A stretch of DNA of 64,000 nt from Symbiopectobacterium purcellii (GTDB lineage Bacteria; Pseudomonadota; Gammaproteobacteria; Enterobacterales; Enterobacteriaceae): the NCBI RefSeq assembly GCF_019797845.1, contig NZ_CP081864.1:3162001-3226000 (forward strand), in the 5' to 3' direction. Positions 53,364 through 61,894 of the stretch are shown here, one piece after another. Numbering within the stretch: the stretch's first letter is position 1; each line of letters starts with the position of its first letter. The position numbers were made by a program, and so were the translations under genes. The notes beneath the pieces were generated by a model. The model worked only from the letters and a program-made list of their open reading frames with translations. It was not told where the DNA came from and did no database searches.

Positions 53364-53999
53364 ATGAACAACAACGTTATTGCCATCTCCAGATTCCAGG
53401 GAACCATTGAATGGGATAAAGTAAAAGAAGACGGTGTCAGCATGGCGTTTTCTCGCTTGGGAGAAGGTGAGACTTATATTGACCCGACGTTTTCTGAAAA
53501 TTTCCGAAAATCCAGAGTGGCAGGTATCCCTTCCGGGGCCTGGCACATTTTTCGAGCCAAATCCAGCACGCCAGAAGCACAGGCCAGAACCATAGTGAAC
53601 ACGCTGAAAGAAGCGGGTTTTACCAACAAAGATGCTTTTGCCTTTGAAGTCAACAATAAGGTCGGAAGTAATAAAACTGCCACCAAAAATGAAATGGCGA
53701 ATAACCTTTATCATCTGATACAGCATATTATTGATTCAGACCTTCCCATCTGCACCAATAATTTGTACATCAAAACCAATATTGATACCTGGAAGAACAG
53801 CGTTGCATGGGAATTGCATGATGATTTCTTTCGGAAAATAAAAATCTGGCCCGAACACTGGAGAACACAGCCTGACTCCCCTGATACCTTATATCCCTGG
53901 GGAAAAGGAAACTGGAGTTTCTGGGAATACTCATCTCACGGGACGGTAAATGGCATTAATGGCAACGTATTGATCAGTAAAATCAATCCGCTTCTCTAA
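53364..53999 (+). CDS. GH25-like (lysozyme-fold) protein with altered active site
   Basis: 211 residues. The sequence follows the GH25 muramidase pattern: N-terminal strand with RFQGTIEWDKVKEDGVSMAF, IDPTFSENFRKSRVAGIPSGAWHIF, a central AFEVNN, and the C-terminal FWEYSSHGTVNGINGN. In active enzymes the N-terminal strand reads GIDVSHYQ-like, with a catalytic Asp; here it reads VIAISRFQG, so the Asp is Ala. The usual DxE pair of strand 4 is FEV, keeping only the Glu. No signal peptide is seen. It is probably not a normal lysozyme; it may be a degenerate phage or secretion-effector relative. Confidence 0.7.
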   Translation: MNNNVIAISRFQGTIEWDKVKEDGVSMAFSRLGEGETYIDPTFSENFRKSRVAGIPSGAWHIFRAKSSTPEAQARTIVNTLKEAGFTNKDAFAFEVNNKVGSNKTATKNEMANNLYHLIQHIIDSDLPICTNNLYIKTNIDTWKNSVAWELHDDFFRKIKIWPEHWRTQPDSPDTLYPWGKGNWSFWEYSSHGTVNGINGNVLISKINPLL

Positions 54000-54465
54000 G
54001 GTTTGAGTCGCGAAATGCGCTAAAACCAGCGGAGAATATCGCAGGATATTCTCCGCTGAAATCGATGTAGAGGATGTCATCGGGCTTAGCGCCACAACCC
54101 GGAGTGTAAGCATCCCGCTAAACAGTAGATAAAGTCATAAAGGGGCTGTAGCAGCATAAATAGTCCGTAGAACACTGGGCAAGGCACATACATACATGCC
54201 TAGCGTGCGGTCGTGACGACAAGGCAAGGACAGCGAGCATTCCTTTATAGCACCACCTACAAGCCGATATAAAAGCGTAGCTAGGGTACTTTCATCAGTG
54301 CTTCGCTTTTTAGATGCCTTAGTAAAATAAAAAGAAGCGATATTTGCAATTAAAATAAAATACTGACTATTTACTATTTGATGTGCTGGTCTATTTTCAT
54401 AGAGACAATCGAATATTGCAGAAATTCATGCAAAAATTTCTACTCAAAAGCGCGGGAGTACTCTC
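54000..54465. other. Intergenic region upstream of the FIST operon
   Basis: About 465 bases without a supportable gene. The last 150 bases are AT-rich and should contain the promoter of the four-gene signalling operon. GGGAG precedes the first start codon. I saw no NsrR, NorR or FNR consensus I would trust. Confidence 0.4.
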
Positions 54466-55575
54466 ATGAATTTCCAACTTAAATATGCAAATAGCACATC
54501 ACCAGATCCCGTCCAGGCTGTTGCCGATTTTGCCAGTAAGATTAGTCATGAAGATATCAATACGGTCATTTTTTTCTGTTCTCCTGACTACGATTTAAAC
54601 ATTTTAGGCAGAGAACTAAAAAAATCCTTTTCCTGCACCTGCATAGGTTGCACAACTTCACGGCAAATTGGTGCACAAGGGTTTCAACGTACAGGCTTAG
54701 TGGGGTTGGGCTTAAACAAAAATTTTAGCGCTCACACATTTACGATCCACCCTTTGGAGAACTATGCAGAAATAGCCGCTGAAATTGCTGAAGCTATTCA
54801 CCATGATAGTAAAGATAGACCCGCACTTAACCGTTTTAGTCTGTTACTGGTCGATGGCCTCTCAATGATTGAAGAGCGTCTGGTCGCAAGCCTTTATCAA
54901 CAAATAGGTAATATTCCGATTATTGGCGGTTCTGCTGGCGATGACTTACGTTTTGAAAAAGCGCATGTCTATGATGGGGATGGTCATTTTATCTCTAACG
55001 CAGCTATATTTGCGGTCATTGAGACCAAATCGACGGTCGTCACGTTTAAAGTTCAGCATTTCAATCACAGCGAGATCGAATTGGTTATTACTGAGGCCGA
55101 TCCAGAGAAACGACTTATCTTTGAGATAAACGGTGAACCAGCGGCACTTGCTTACGCGGAAGCCTTGGGGTTAACCGTATCTGAATTAACCCCAACCATC
55201 TTTTCCAGTAACCCGCTTGTGCTCTCCTTGGGCGACGATCCCTACGTTCGAGCCATCCAAAAATGGAATGCCGATTTTTCTCTTACCTGTTATTGCGCTA
55301 TTGAAGAAGGGCTTATCGTTTCTATCGCTAAAGCGGAGGATCCAGTCCAAACGCTAGAACGGGCCTTCAACAAGGTTAGAGAGACTCTAGCGGACCCCGT
55401 AATTATCGGTTGTGATTGCATCCTGCGTCGCCTCCAATTTGAACAAGACGGACTCGACCAACAGATTGCCGACATCATGGTGAAAAACCGCGTCGTAGGG
55501 TTTTCCACTTACGGTGAGCAATATAACGGATTGCATGTGAATCACACCTTCACCGGCATAGCCATTGGGGGATAG
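54466..55575 (+). CDS. FIST-domain sensor protein (NosP-like)
   Basis: Cytosolic 369-residue protein consisting only of FIST_N (about 30-225) and FIST_C (about 225-350). Recognisable segments are the GCTTSRQIG core of FIST_N, the IPIIGGSAGDDLRF loop, the VHPLE-like strand, and the C-terminal VVGFSTYGEQYNGLHVNHT. Stand-alone FIST proteins next to histidine kinases include the NosP nitric-oxide haemoproteins of Pseudomonas, Vibrio and Legionella. First gene of the operon; the kinase start overlaps or abuts its stop codon. The ligand is inferred, and a haem-binding residue was not verified. Confidence 0.85.
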   Translation: MNFQLKYANSTSPDPVQAVADFASKISHEDINTVIFFCSPDYDLNILGRELKKSFSCTCIGCTTSRQIGAQGFQRTGLVGLGLNKNFSAHTFTIHPLENYAEIAAEIAEAIHHDSKDRPALNRFSLLLVDGLSMIEERLVASLYQQIGNIPIIGGSAGDDLRFEKAHVYDGDGHFISNAAIFAVIETKSTVVTFKVQHFNHSEIELVITEADPEKRLIFEINGEPAALAYAEALGLTVSELTPTIFSSNPLVLSLGDDPYVRAIQKWNADFSLTCYCAIEEGLIVSIAKAEDPVQTLERAFNKVRETLADPVIIGCDCILRRLQFEQDGLDQQIADIMVKNRVVGFSTYGEQYNGLHVNHTFTGIAIGG

Positions 55576-55576
55576 T

Positions 55577-56694
55577 GTGTTGAACGAAAGAACCCATTCC
55601 ACGCCCACGGTATCAGGCATGTCCAACGCTGAGTACCAACGTAAGCTGGCGGCCAGAGATAAAACGATCGATGTATTAAAGCGCCGTATTATTCGAGAGA
55701 AGGCACAAGAGCATGCAACACCTTTCGCTATTCTCAAACAAAACGTGCGCTTGGAAAAAGTCGTCTCTCATAAAACCTTGGCATTAGAAAATGAACGCGG
55801 TGAGTTGGAAAAAGCACTTAAGGAGCTACGCTTGACTCAAGCACAACTCCTTCAAGCACAAAAGATGGAATCCATTGGTCAACTCGCCGCAGGCATCGCC
55901 CACGAGATAAACACGCCTACGCAATATGTCTGCGATAATGTGGGCTTTGTGAAAACTGCAGCGTCGTCGCTTATTAGCCTACTGGAAACGGCGCAAATAC
56001 TGTTCGACGCCATACGAGAGAAATGTGCTGGAGAGCCCGCCGTGGCCGCATTCGACACTGCGCGTAAACAGTTGAAAGTGGATTTCTTGTGTCGGCAAAT
56101 CCCTGGGGCGTTAGACGAATCACTTGAAGGTCTTGCTCATATCGCAAAAATCGTCGCCGCCATGAAAGAATTTTCTTACCCTTCTCACAACGAAAAAGCG
56201 CAGGTGGATGTACGCGATATTATCAACACAACAGTTACCGTCGCACGCAACGAGTGGAAATACGTTGCTGAACTTGAGACTCATTTTGAGGATAACCTAC
56301 CCCCCTTCCCTGCCTTAGGGATGCCATTGGCCAGGCAATTTTAAATCTGGTCGTCAATGCCGCTCATGCCATTACTGACACAATCCAGCAAACCGTTAAA
56401 GAAAAAGGCCATATCGCTATCTCTGCTGCTCGATGCGGTGAATACATGAAAATCCGTGTGCAAGACGATGGTATTGGTATTCCTGCCAGTATTCGTGACC
56501 GCATCTTCGACCCCTTTTTTACGACGAAACCCATAGGTAAAGGGACAGGCCAGGGCCTTGCGATTGTTTATTCAATTATTGTGGATAAACATCAAGGACA
56601 GATCCGGTGCGAGTCAGAAGAAGGCGTGGGTACAACATTTATCTTACTGCTGCCGCTTAATGCTCTCCCTGAGGAGCCTCCTGCATGCAAGTGA
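55577..56694 (+). pseudogene. Cytosolic histidine kinase, interrupted by a one-base frameshift
   Basis: Soluble kinase with an N-terminal coiled coil (about 20-100), a HisKA box with the phospho-accepting His in GQLAAGIAHEINTPTQYV, and a HATPase domain. The first frame stops at 56344 just after LPPFPALG. Continuing one frame over gives [18 protein letters not shown] (the N box), then [19 protein letters not shown] and [13 protein letters not shown] to 56694. One base is missing at the GGG of 56318-56320; restoring it yields about 373 residues. The start is a GTG with GGGGG upstream. It would receive the FIST signal and phosphorylate the two downstream receivers. Confidence 0.85.
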
Positions 56695-57783
56695 TGTTCG
56701 TTGACGATGAAAGCAGAGTGCTCTCCGGCATTGAACGAGCGCTGATAATGCAAAACATCGAATGGGAATGTCGATTTGCCAACAGTGGGCAAAAGGCACT
56801 CTCCATGCTGGAAGAACAACCGGCAGACGTCGTGATATCCGACATGCGCATGCCCTTTATGGATGGCGCTGAATTACTCTCACAAATACGTACACACTGG
56901 CCTGGTACAATACGCGTCATCCTGTCTGGCTATTCTGACCCGGATGCCACTGAACGTATGCTGGACGTCGCTCACCGCTTTGTCTCTAAACCCTGTGAAA
57001 GCAATGTGCTGATAGGCATGGTAAAAAAACACCTTGTTACTGCGCGATATGCTTCAGGATCCCGCTGTGGTCAATATCATAGGTCATGCGAGTCACTTGC
57101 CAACAGCCTCAAACGTGTTTGTCGAAATAGGTCAGCTTCTCGCGCATTCTGACAGCGATACACGACACATTACACGACTGCTAAGCAGTGACCCTGCTTT
57201 AAGCGCAAAAATTTTACAACTTGCCAACTCGACCTATTTCTCCAGAGGCAGCCACATAACGAATATTGCAAATGCCATCGGTCATTTGGGGTTGGATCAC
57301 GTTAAGATTCTCATCCTTGCATCGCAAGTATTTTCAGACGCCAAAACAGATCCCTATATAGCGCAATTACAGCAAAGCGCCCTGCTAGCCTCAACGCTAG
57401 CAGCCCAAATATCGGGTCATCAAAGTACGGCACAAGTCGCCGCACTGCTTGCCAATATCGCACAACTGATACCTGAAATCAGACAACACCATGGTCTGAC
57501 AGCACCAACACGCAGTAACACCACCGTTAACGCAGCTGTAAGCGCATATCTCCTGTCATTATGGGGATTGCCCCTAGATATTGTGGAAGCCGTTGCGTAC
57601 CACGAGCAGCCCTCTCTCATCACAGACACTGAATTCGGTGTAGTTGGTGCCGTGCATGTTGCTGTTGCTCTCGCGAATAGCCCCCCCCTTGACATGGATT
57701 ATCTTGAACAGACCGACATGCTTGGCAAGCAACCGTTATGGCAAAACATGCTCGCCCATATACAGGAATGCAATCATGACTGA
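56685..57783 (+). pseudogene. Receiver-HDOD response regulator, interrupted by a one-base frameshift
   Basis: The N-terminal receiver (residues 1-120) has the acidic pair in MFVDDES, the phospho-Asp in DVVISDMRMPFMDG and the Lys in RFVSKPCE. The C-terminal HDOD domain has LPTASNVFVEIGQLLA, LSSDPALSAKILQLANSTYF and AIGHLGLDHVKILIL. They lie in different frames, joined at a run of seven A residues (57023-57029). With six A residues the sequence reads MVKNTLLLRDMLQDPAV, giving one protein of about 365 residues. The start overlaps the kinase end by ten bases. HDOD proteins regulate signalling or c-di-GMP outputs without known enzymatic activity. Confidence 0.85.
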
Positions 57784-58918
57784 AATAGCGCATCCCCGCG
57801 TGCTCTGTGTAGACGATGAACCCAATGTACTCTCAGCGATGGAACGCAATCTTTTTGGTGAGTTTGACGTTACAACCGCACGCAGTGGTGAGGCCGGACT
57901 GGATGCCGTTCGTTGGGGGACACCGTTTGCCGTGATCATGTCAGATATGCGAATGCCAGGTATGGATGGCGCAACCTTCCTCGAAAAAACACGAGAAATC
58001 GCCCCCGACAGTGTACGCATCCTCCTGACGGGTCAAGCTGATATTGAATCGTCTATCGCGGCAATCAACAAAGGCGCAATCTTTCGTTACCTTTGTAAAC
58101 CTTGCTCGAAAGAAGAACTGGTTTTGGCACTCAACGATGCCGTTGGGCAGTATCAGCTGGTTCGTCTGGAAAAAGAATTATTAGAAACCACACTCAGCGC
58201 ATCTGTAAAAACGATGACAGAAGTACTCGCTATGGTGGCCCCCTGGGCCTTCCAGCGCTCAGCCTTTGCCCAATCCGGCGTGCAACATGCGCTGAAAAAA
58301 CTCGCTTGGCCTGATGAATGGATATACACCATCGCAGCGGCATTGAGCCAGATCGGCTGTGTTGGCATTCCGATCGATATCGTTCAAGCTGATGCAGCGC
58401 AGCGCCCGCTTTCTGAAGAAGAAAAAAAACTGCTAGAGGAACATCCTAATGTTGCCGCTCGGCTAGTGACAAACATCCCGCGGCTTGAGAAGGTCGCCGA
58501 TATTATCCGTTACCAAATGACAGCGGCTCCCGTCGATGCGCCTGTTGAAGTCATCAGGGGCGCACAACTGTTACACGCAACCCTACTGTTAGAACGCCAT
58601 GCAGCCAGAGGGTTAAGTCTGGATCATCCGAGAGAAATTCTGCGTGGTGCACACCCCGCCATTCCTGAATACATCATTAAAAGTCTGACAGATTTTCGCG
58701 CTAATCTGGCGGGTATCCGCACGGTACGGATTGGTGAATTAAAAACCGGTTGGATAATTGATGAGGATATCCGTACCAACAACGATTTGATGGTGTTGAC
58801 CAAAGGGCATGAACTCACCGATACCGAAATATCCGCATTGCAACGGCTCCTCAGTCTGGGCGCTATCGAAGAGCCTATTCAAGTTTGTGTCACCCGTGAG
58901 GCTGAAACGCACTCGTGA
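57776..58918 (+). CDS. Response regulator with degenerate HD-GYP domain
   Basis: 380 residues. The receiver domain shows CVDDEP, the phospho-Asp in AVIMSDMRMPGMDG, and YLCKPCSKEE. A coiled linker leads to a C-terminal domain that keeps the HD-GYP scaffold (GIPIDIV, LSEEEKKLLEEHPNVAARLVTNIPRLEKVADIIRYQ) but not its metal ligands: the HD(I)GK site reads SQIGCVG, the HH pair reads YQM, and no GYP is present. It cannot be a c-di-GMP phosphodiesterase of the normal kind and is more likely an allosteric partner, as described for HnoD in Shewanella. The ATG overlaps the HDOD stop by eight bases; a terminator follows. Confidence 0.88.
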   Translation: MTEIAHPRVLCVDDEPNVLSAMERNLFGEFDVTTARSGEAGLDAVRWGTPFAVIMSDMRMPGMDGATFLEKTREIAPDSVRILLTGQADIESSIAAINKGAIFRYLCKPCSKEELVLALNDAVGQYQLVRLEKELLETTLSASVKTMTEVLAMVAPWAFQRSAFAQSGVQHALKKLAWPDEWIYTIAAALSQIGCVGIPIDIVQADAAQRPLSEEEKKLLEEHPNVAARLVTNIPRLEKVADIIRYQMTAAPVDAPVEVIRGAQLLHATLLLERHAARGLSLDHPREILRGAHPAIPEYIIKSLTDFRANLAGIRTVRIGELKTGWIIDEDIRTNNDLMVLTKGHELTDTEISALQRLLSLGAIEEPIQVCVTREAETHS

Positions 58919-58942
58919 TGCGTTGAGGTAGTGTAGATAAGA

Positions 58943-58964
58943 GCGCTTAAAGCGCCCTTTTTTT
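58943..58964 (+). terminator. Terminator of the FIST operon
   Basis: GCGCTT-A-AAGCGC stem followed by CC and seven T residues, about 25 bases after the last stop codon. The same DNA on the minus strand encodes the last residues and stop codon of the DUF6896-like gene. Confidence 0.85.
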
Positions 58965-59936
58965 ACGACGGAGGCGTTGATGCCTTAAATCACTCTCTCC
59001 TTTGCGTCCATTCATCAGGTAGTGTACCTCGCAGAGTACACGGTATCGGGAAAAGAATGCGGCAAGCGCGCCATGTAACTCATGAGCCCAAGTAAGGCGA
59101 TCCATGCCAAGTTCAAAGAACTGACGTACTGCTGAGGCATCTTCACGGCGGTGGAAAACATCATTTCGCAACTCTCGGAGAGGATCGGCATGTTTCTTCA
59201 TCATCCTTCCTAGATTATCCGACATTGGGATGAGCGCTTTGAACGTTGCAGGCCGATCTTCTCCAAGCAAAAGGCGCATTTTAAGATCCCCAAATCCCTC
59301 GCAAGTGGCTCTTAAAAAACCAAGCCACGTCGAAAGATAGATCCGGTGATCGACCTTTTCTCGTTGACTAAGGTAATTGTTTTTATCCCCCTTTTTACTG
59401 AGCGCCCTATAATTTTCAAGCATAAGATCTGCTGCCTGGAAAGTATGAGCGTACAGTGTGAAGACAGGATCTTGGTTACGACTCGGAAGCACATCACCGG
59501 GAAGACGTGAATCAATATCAATAGCAAACATACTAGGCTTGTTTGCCAGGTAACACAGGTCAAGCCCTACACAAACTAACGCCCCCGTAGAGAGAGCGTT
59601 CTCGAGACTCTCGGCAAGCTCAGTTTCACTATCAAAGCCATACGTTGCGAGTTCATTGCCGGCAAATTGGTAAAGCCACCATAAATTGAACTCCCCAATT
59701 TCCCCGTGTTCACCAAAATCGAAATCAATGCATCCTTCTTCAAAGCTCACTGCACACCCGGCACCGTGTTTATAATATTCTCCACCGCCGTCGAGCGTTC
59801 CACGAACAGGAATATCCATTTTAATCCAGTTATAACAACTGGATGGCAAAGGAATGCCTGACCGATACATTAATTGAACTGCAGCCATAACGTTTTTTTG
59901 AAAATCAGAAATTAAATGCGCGAGTCCATCATCCAT
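58947..59936 (-). CDS. DUF6896-like protein with C-terminal HEPN-type motif
   Basis: 329 residues. The first about 110 (LISDFQKNVMAAVQLMYRSGIPLP, YKHGAGCAVSFEEGCIDFDFGEHGE, FNLWWLYQF) resemble DUF6896, as I recall it. The C-terminal half is helical and contains LRELRNDVFHRRED, an Rx4H motif of the kind used by HEPN ribonucleases. Whether this is a real HEPN active site is inference. The start has GGAG five bases upstream. The end (RRKKRAL, then TAA) is encoded inside the terminator of the convergent operon, which suggests the reading frame was extended or truncated by a junction there. Confidence 0.65.
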   Translation of the reverse strand: MDDGLAHLISDFQKNVMAAVQLMYRSGIPLPSSCYNWIKMDIPVRGTLDGGGEYYKHGAGCAVSFEEGCIDFDFGEHGEIGEFNLWWLYQFAGNELATYGFDSETELAESLENALSTGALVCVGLDLCYLANKPSMFAIDIDSRLPGDVLPSRNQDPVFTLYAHTFQAADLMLENYRALSKKGDKNNYLSQREKVDHRIYLSTWLGFLRATCEGFGDLKMRLLLGEDRPATFKALIPMSDNLGRMMKKHADPLRELRNDVFHRREDASAVRQFFELGMDRLTWAHELHGALAAFFSRYRVLCEVHYLMNGRKGESDLRHQRLRRKKRAL

Positions 59937-60033
59937 ATTTTCTCCGGCTATGTCATAACGGTGTCACACCATAAATTTATTTCTGCATTAATGTGATTAT
60001 TAAGAATTATGCGATGACAAACCATGATAAAAA

Positions 60034-60060
60034 TAAAAAAGCCCTCAATGATGAGGGCTT
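60034..60060 (-). terminator. Minus-strand terminator, in the position of a guaA terminator
   Basis: GCCCTCA-TCAT-TGAGGGC stem followed on the minus strand by TTTTTTATTTTTA. No complete gene on that strand lies directly upstream in this window, only the guaA-like 3' end at 60108, so it reads as the original guaA terminator left behind. Confidence 0.75.
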
Positions 60061-60107
60061 AGCGATGTTTTACTGCTTATACGTGCCGGCTGTTGCCAGA
60101 CGCGAAA

Positions 60108-60122
60108 TCACTCCCACTCGAT
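60108..60122 (-). other. Possible duplicated guaA 3' end (island attachment site)
   Basis: On the minus strand ATCGAGTGGGAGTGA encodes IEWE and a stop, the C-terminus of enterobacterial GMP synthase as I know it. The match stops abruptly upstream, where AT-rich DNA begins, and a terminator follows downstream. The 3' end of guaA is a known integration site, so this looks like one att copy of an island extending to the right, with intact guaA expected beyond the window. Confidence 0.5.
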
Positions 60123-60136
60123 CATAAACAAAACAA

Positions 60137-60361
60137 TTAATCTATTATAAAACATACAGTTAAAATATGGTGAAATAGAAAAACCATGAAAAGTACCATG
60201 TAGCGTAAAAATGTTAAAGAAGTTGGATTATCTTTATCATCCAAAATGGCCAACTCATCCCTATTACTATAATGAACAACCTCTACCAGCAACTCCATCG
60301 CATAAGACGAATCAGCTTGGAAAAGCTCTGCCATCGCCTCATAATCACCACGGTCTTTCAT
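60137..60361 (-). pseudogene. Fragment resembling an addiction-module antidote / regulator
   Basis: About 75 residues. The first half (DYEAMAELFQADSSYAMELL and NRDELAIL) resembles the N-terminus of small HTH antidote proteins of the HI1420 type; the second half turns into hydrophobic, AT-rich translation without homology (YMVLFMVFLFHHIL). I read it as the start of a gene whose helix-turn-helix part was lost at a recombination junction. The 300 bases to its right (60362-60669) hold no convincing gene. Confidence 0.35.
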
Positions 60362-60669
60362 CAATCGAACCCTAGTTCGAAGATACCCTCAGCCGCAAGA
60401 AAGAACAGCATACTCAGGCCACTACAAATCCGTCCGCTTCTGGCCGGTACTGCTTGTTACAACTGACAGAAATCCTCCAGAAGCAGCTATTCGCCCAGCA
60501 TCTATAAGCATCGTGGTCAGCGATTATGATCGTTAGGTCTACTTTTAATCGCAACTCTCATTACTTTGAGGTATCTTTGCTAAAAAGAATATAATCTGTC
60601 AGTTGGGAACCACTATCAGATTTGTTCCAAATGCCTATAAAAATCAAGAGAAGCTAAGGATCAACTGCA

Positions 60670-61475
60670 ATGTCACTAATGAGGATTAACCATGTACGAA
60701 ATGAGATTAAAAAACTTGAAGCAGTTATTAGTAATCTAACAAAAAACTACCACGTCAACTTTAAGGAATACGATTCACAGCTTCAAAGTGTTGAAGTCTT
60801 TTTCAATGAAAAAATAAAAGAGGCACAAAATTCTCAAAACTGGGACACATTATATGACATCAACACACAAAAACGCATATATACCCAGCCTCTCGAGCAC
60901 CTAGAGTCGCTAGCAAAATTCCAAAACGAATTGATGCTGGTAAAACATACTGCACTGATTGAAAATATGATAGTTAAGATTTTTTGGTGCTTGACCTGCC
61001 TGTTAAAAAAAGAAGAGTACAAAAATAAATATTTCATTGAGATTAATAATTTCTCTGATAGCTTTGAAGCAGCCAGTAAGATTTCAGAATTAACAGACGG
61101 AACGATAAATCTAAAAAAAAATTCTGGTACTTATATGAAACACTAAAAACAATAAGGAACAGTATTGCCCATGGAGATCCACTTTTTGAGATGAGCTACA
61201 GAAGATCCACGAAATTCAACGCTGAAATAGACATTATCTATCTTTCGTCCGAGAAGAACAGATGCGAGCATACTAAAGATATATACCCAAGCTTATTACA
61301 CCCGACTAAAGATAAAAAATCAATTTGGTTTTGCTGCCTGAAAAGTGACCTAAGCGGTTTAAATAAACTAAACAGTAGATGCTTGATTTTTGTAGAGGAA
61401 GTGAGAAATATCTATCTGGAGTATGGGGTCCAAAATGGATTTTCAACACATCAACTTTATGGTTGCCGACCATAG
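60670..61475 (+). pseudogene. HEPN-motif protein, interrupted by a one-base frameshift
   Basis: The first frame (60670-61146) encodes a helical, Lys-rich N-terminus (ISNLTKNYHVNFKEYDSQLQ, LVKHTALIENMIVKIFWCLT). At nine A residues (61112-61120) the frame shifts. With ten A residues it continues as KKKFWYLYETLKTIRNSIAHGDPLFEMS and runs to 61475, about 268 residues in total. RNSIAH is an Rx4H motif typical of HEPN ribonucleases in toxin-antitoxin and defence loci. AAGGA lies nine bases before the ATG. AT-rich like the rest of the island. The family beyond HEPN is not identified. Confidence 0.65.
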
Positions 61476-61537
61476 ATTTTTATTTTAACGAATTAAAAAT
61501 GGATGGAAATAATATTATTATACTAATAAAGGGAGCT

Positions 61538-61568
61538 AGTTCAGGATGGGAAATAACCATCCTGAACT
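61538..61568. terminator. Bidirectional hairpin between the HEPN gene and the type ISP gene
   Basis: AGTTCAGGATGG / CCATCCTGAACT perfect 12-bp stem with a seven-base loop, located between two convergent genes. T-runs are weak on both sides. Confidence 0.55.
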
Positions 61569-61894
61569 ATTGTTACGCTATATTTCGAGCTTAGGTAGAT
61601 TATTAATAATCTTTTGCGTTTCAAGACTGACAGTGATGATCCGCAGGAACAGCTCTAACGGGTATCGAGGGTTGTCCATTGTTTCAATTGCCCAATCATT
61701 AGCATCATTAACAATCCCGCTATCCTTGTGTTTCGAAACGCTTTGGCGCTCCATAACCCACTCAAGAGCAGGTTTACCATTCACAATGTAGTCATAGGCT
61801 TCAACGGGAATGTTTTTTATGCGAATCTTATTATTATAGATGACAGTGCTTTTTTCATCTTTTTTGGCAAATTTCATTTTTTCAACATAAAAAT

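Noticed and set aside
61379..61594. Short plus-strand frame overlapping the HEPN gene end
   Set aside because: No ribosome site or homology, and it overlaps the restored HEPN frame and the hairpin that follows.
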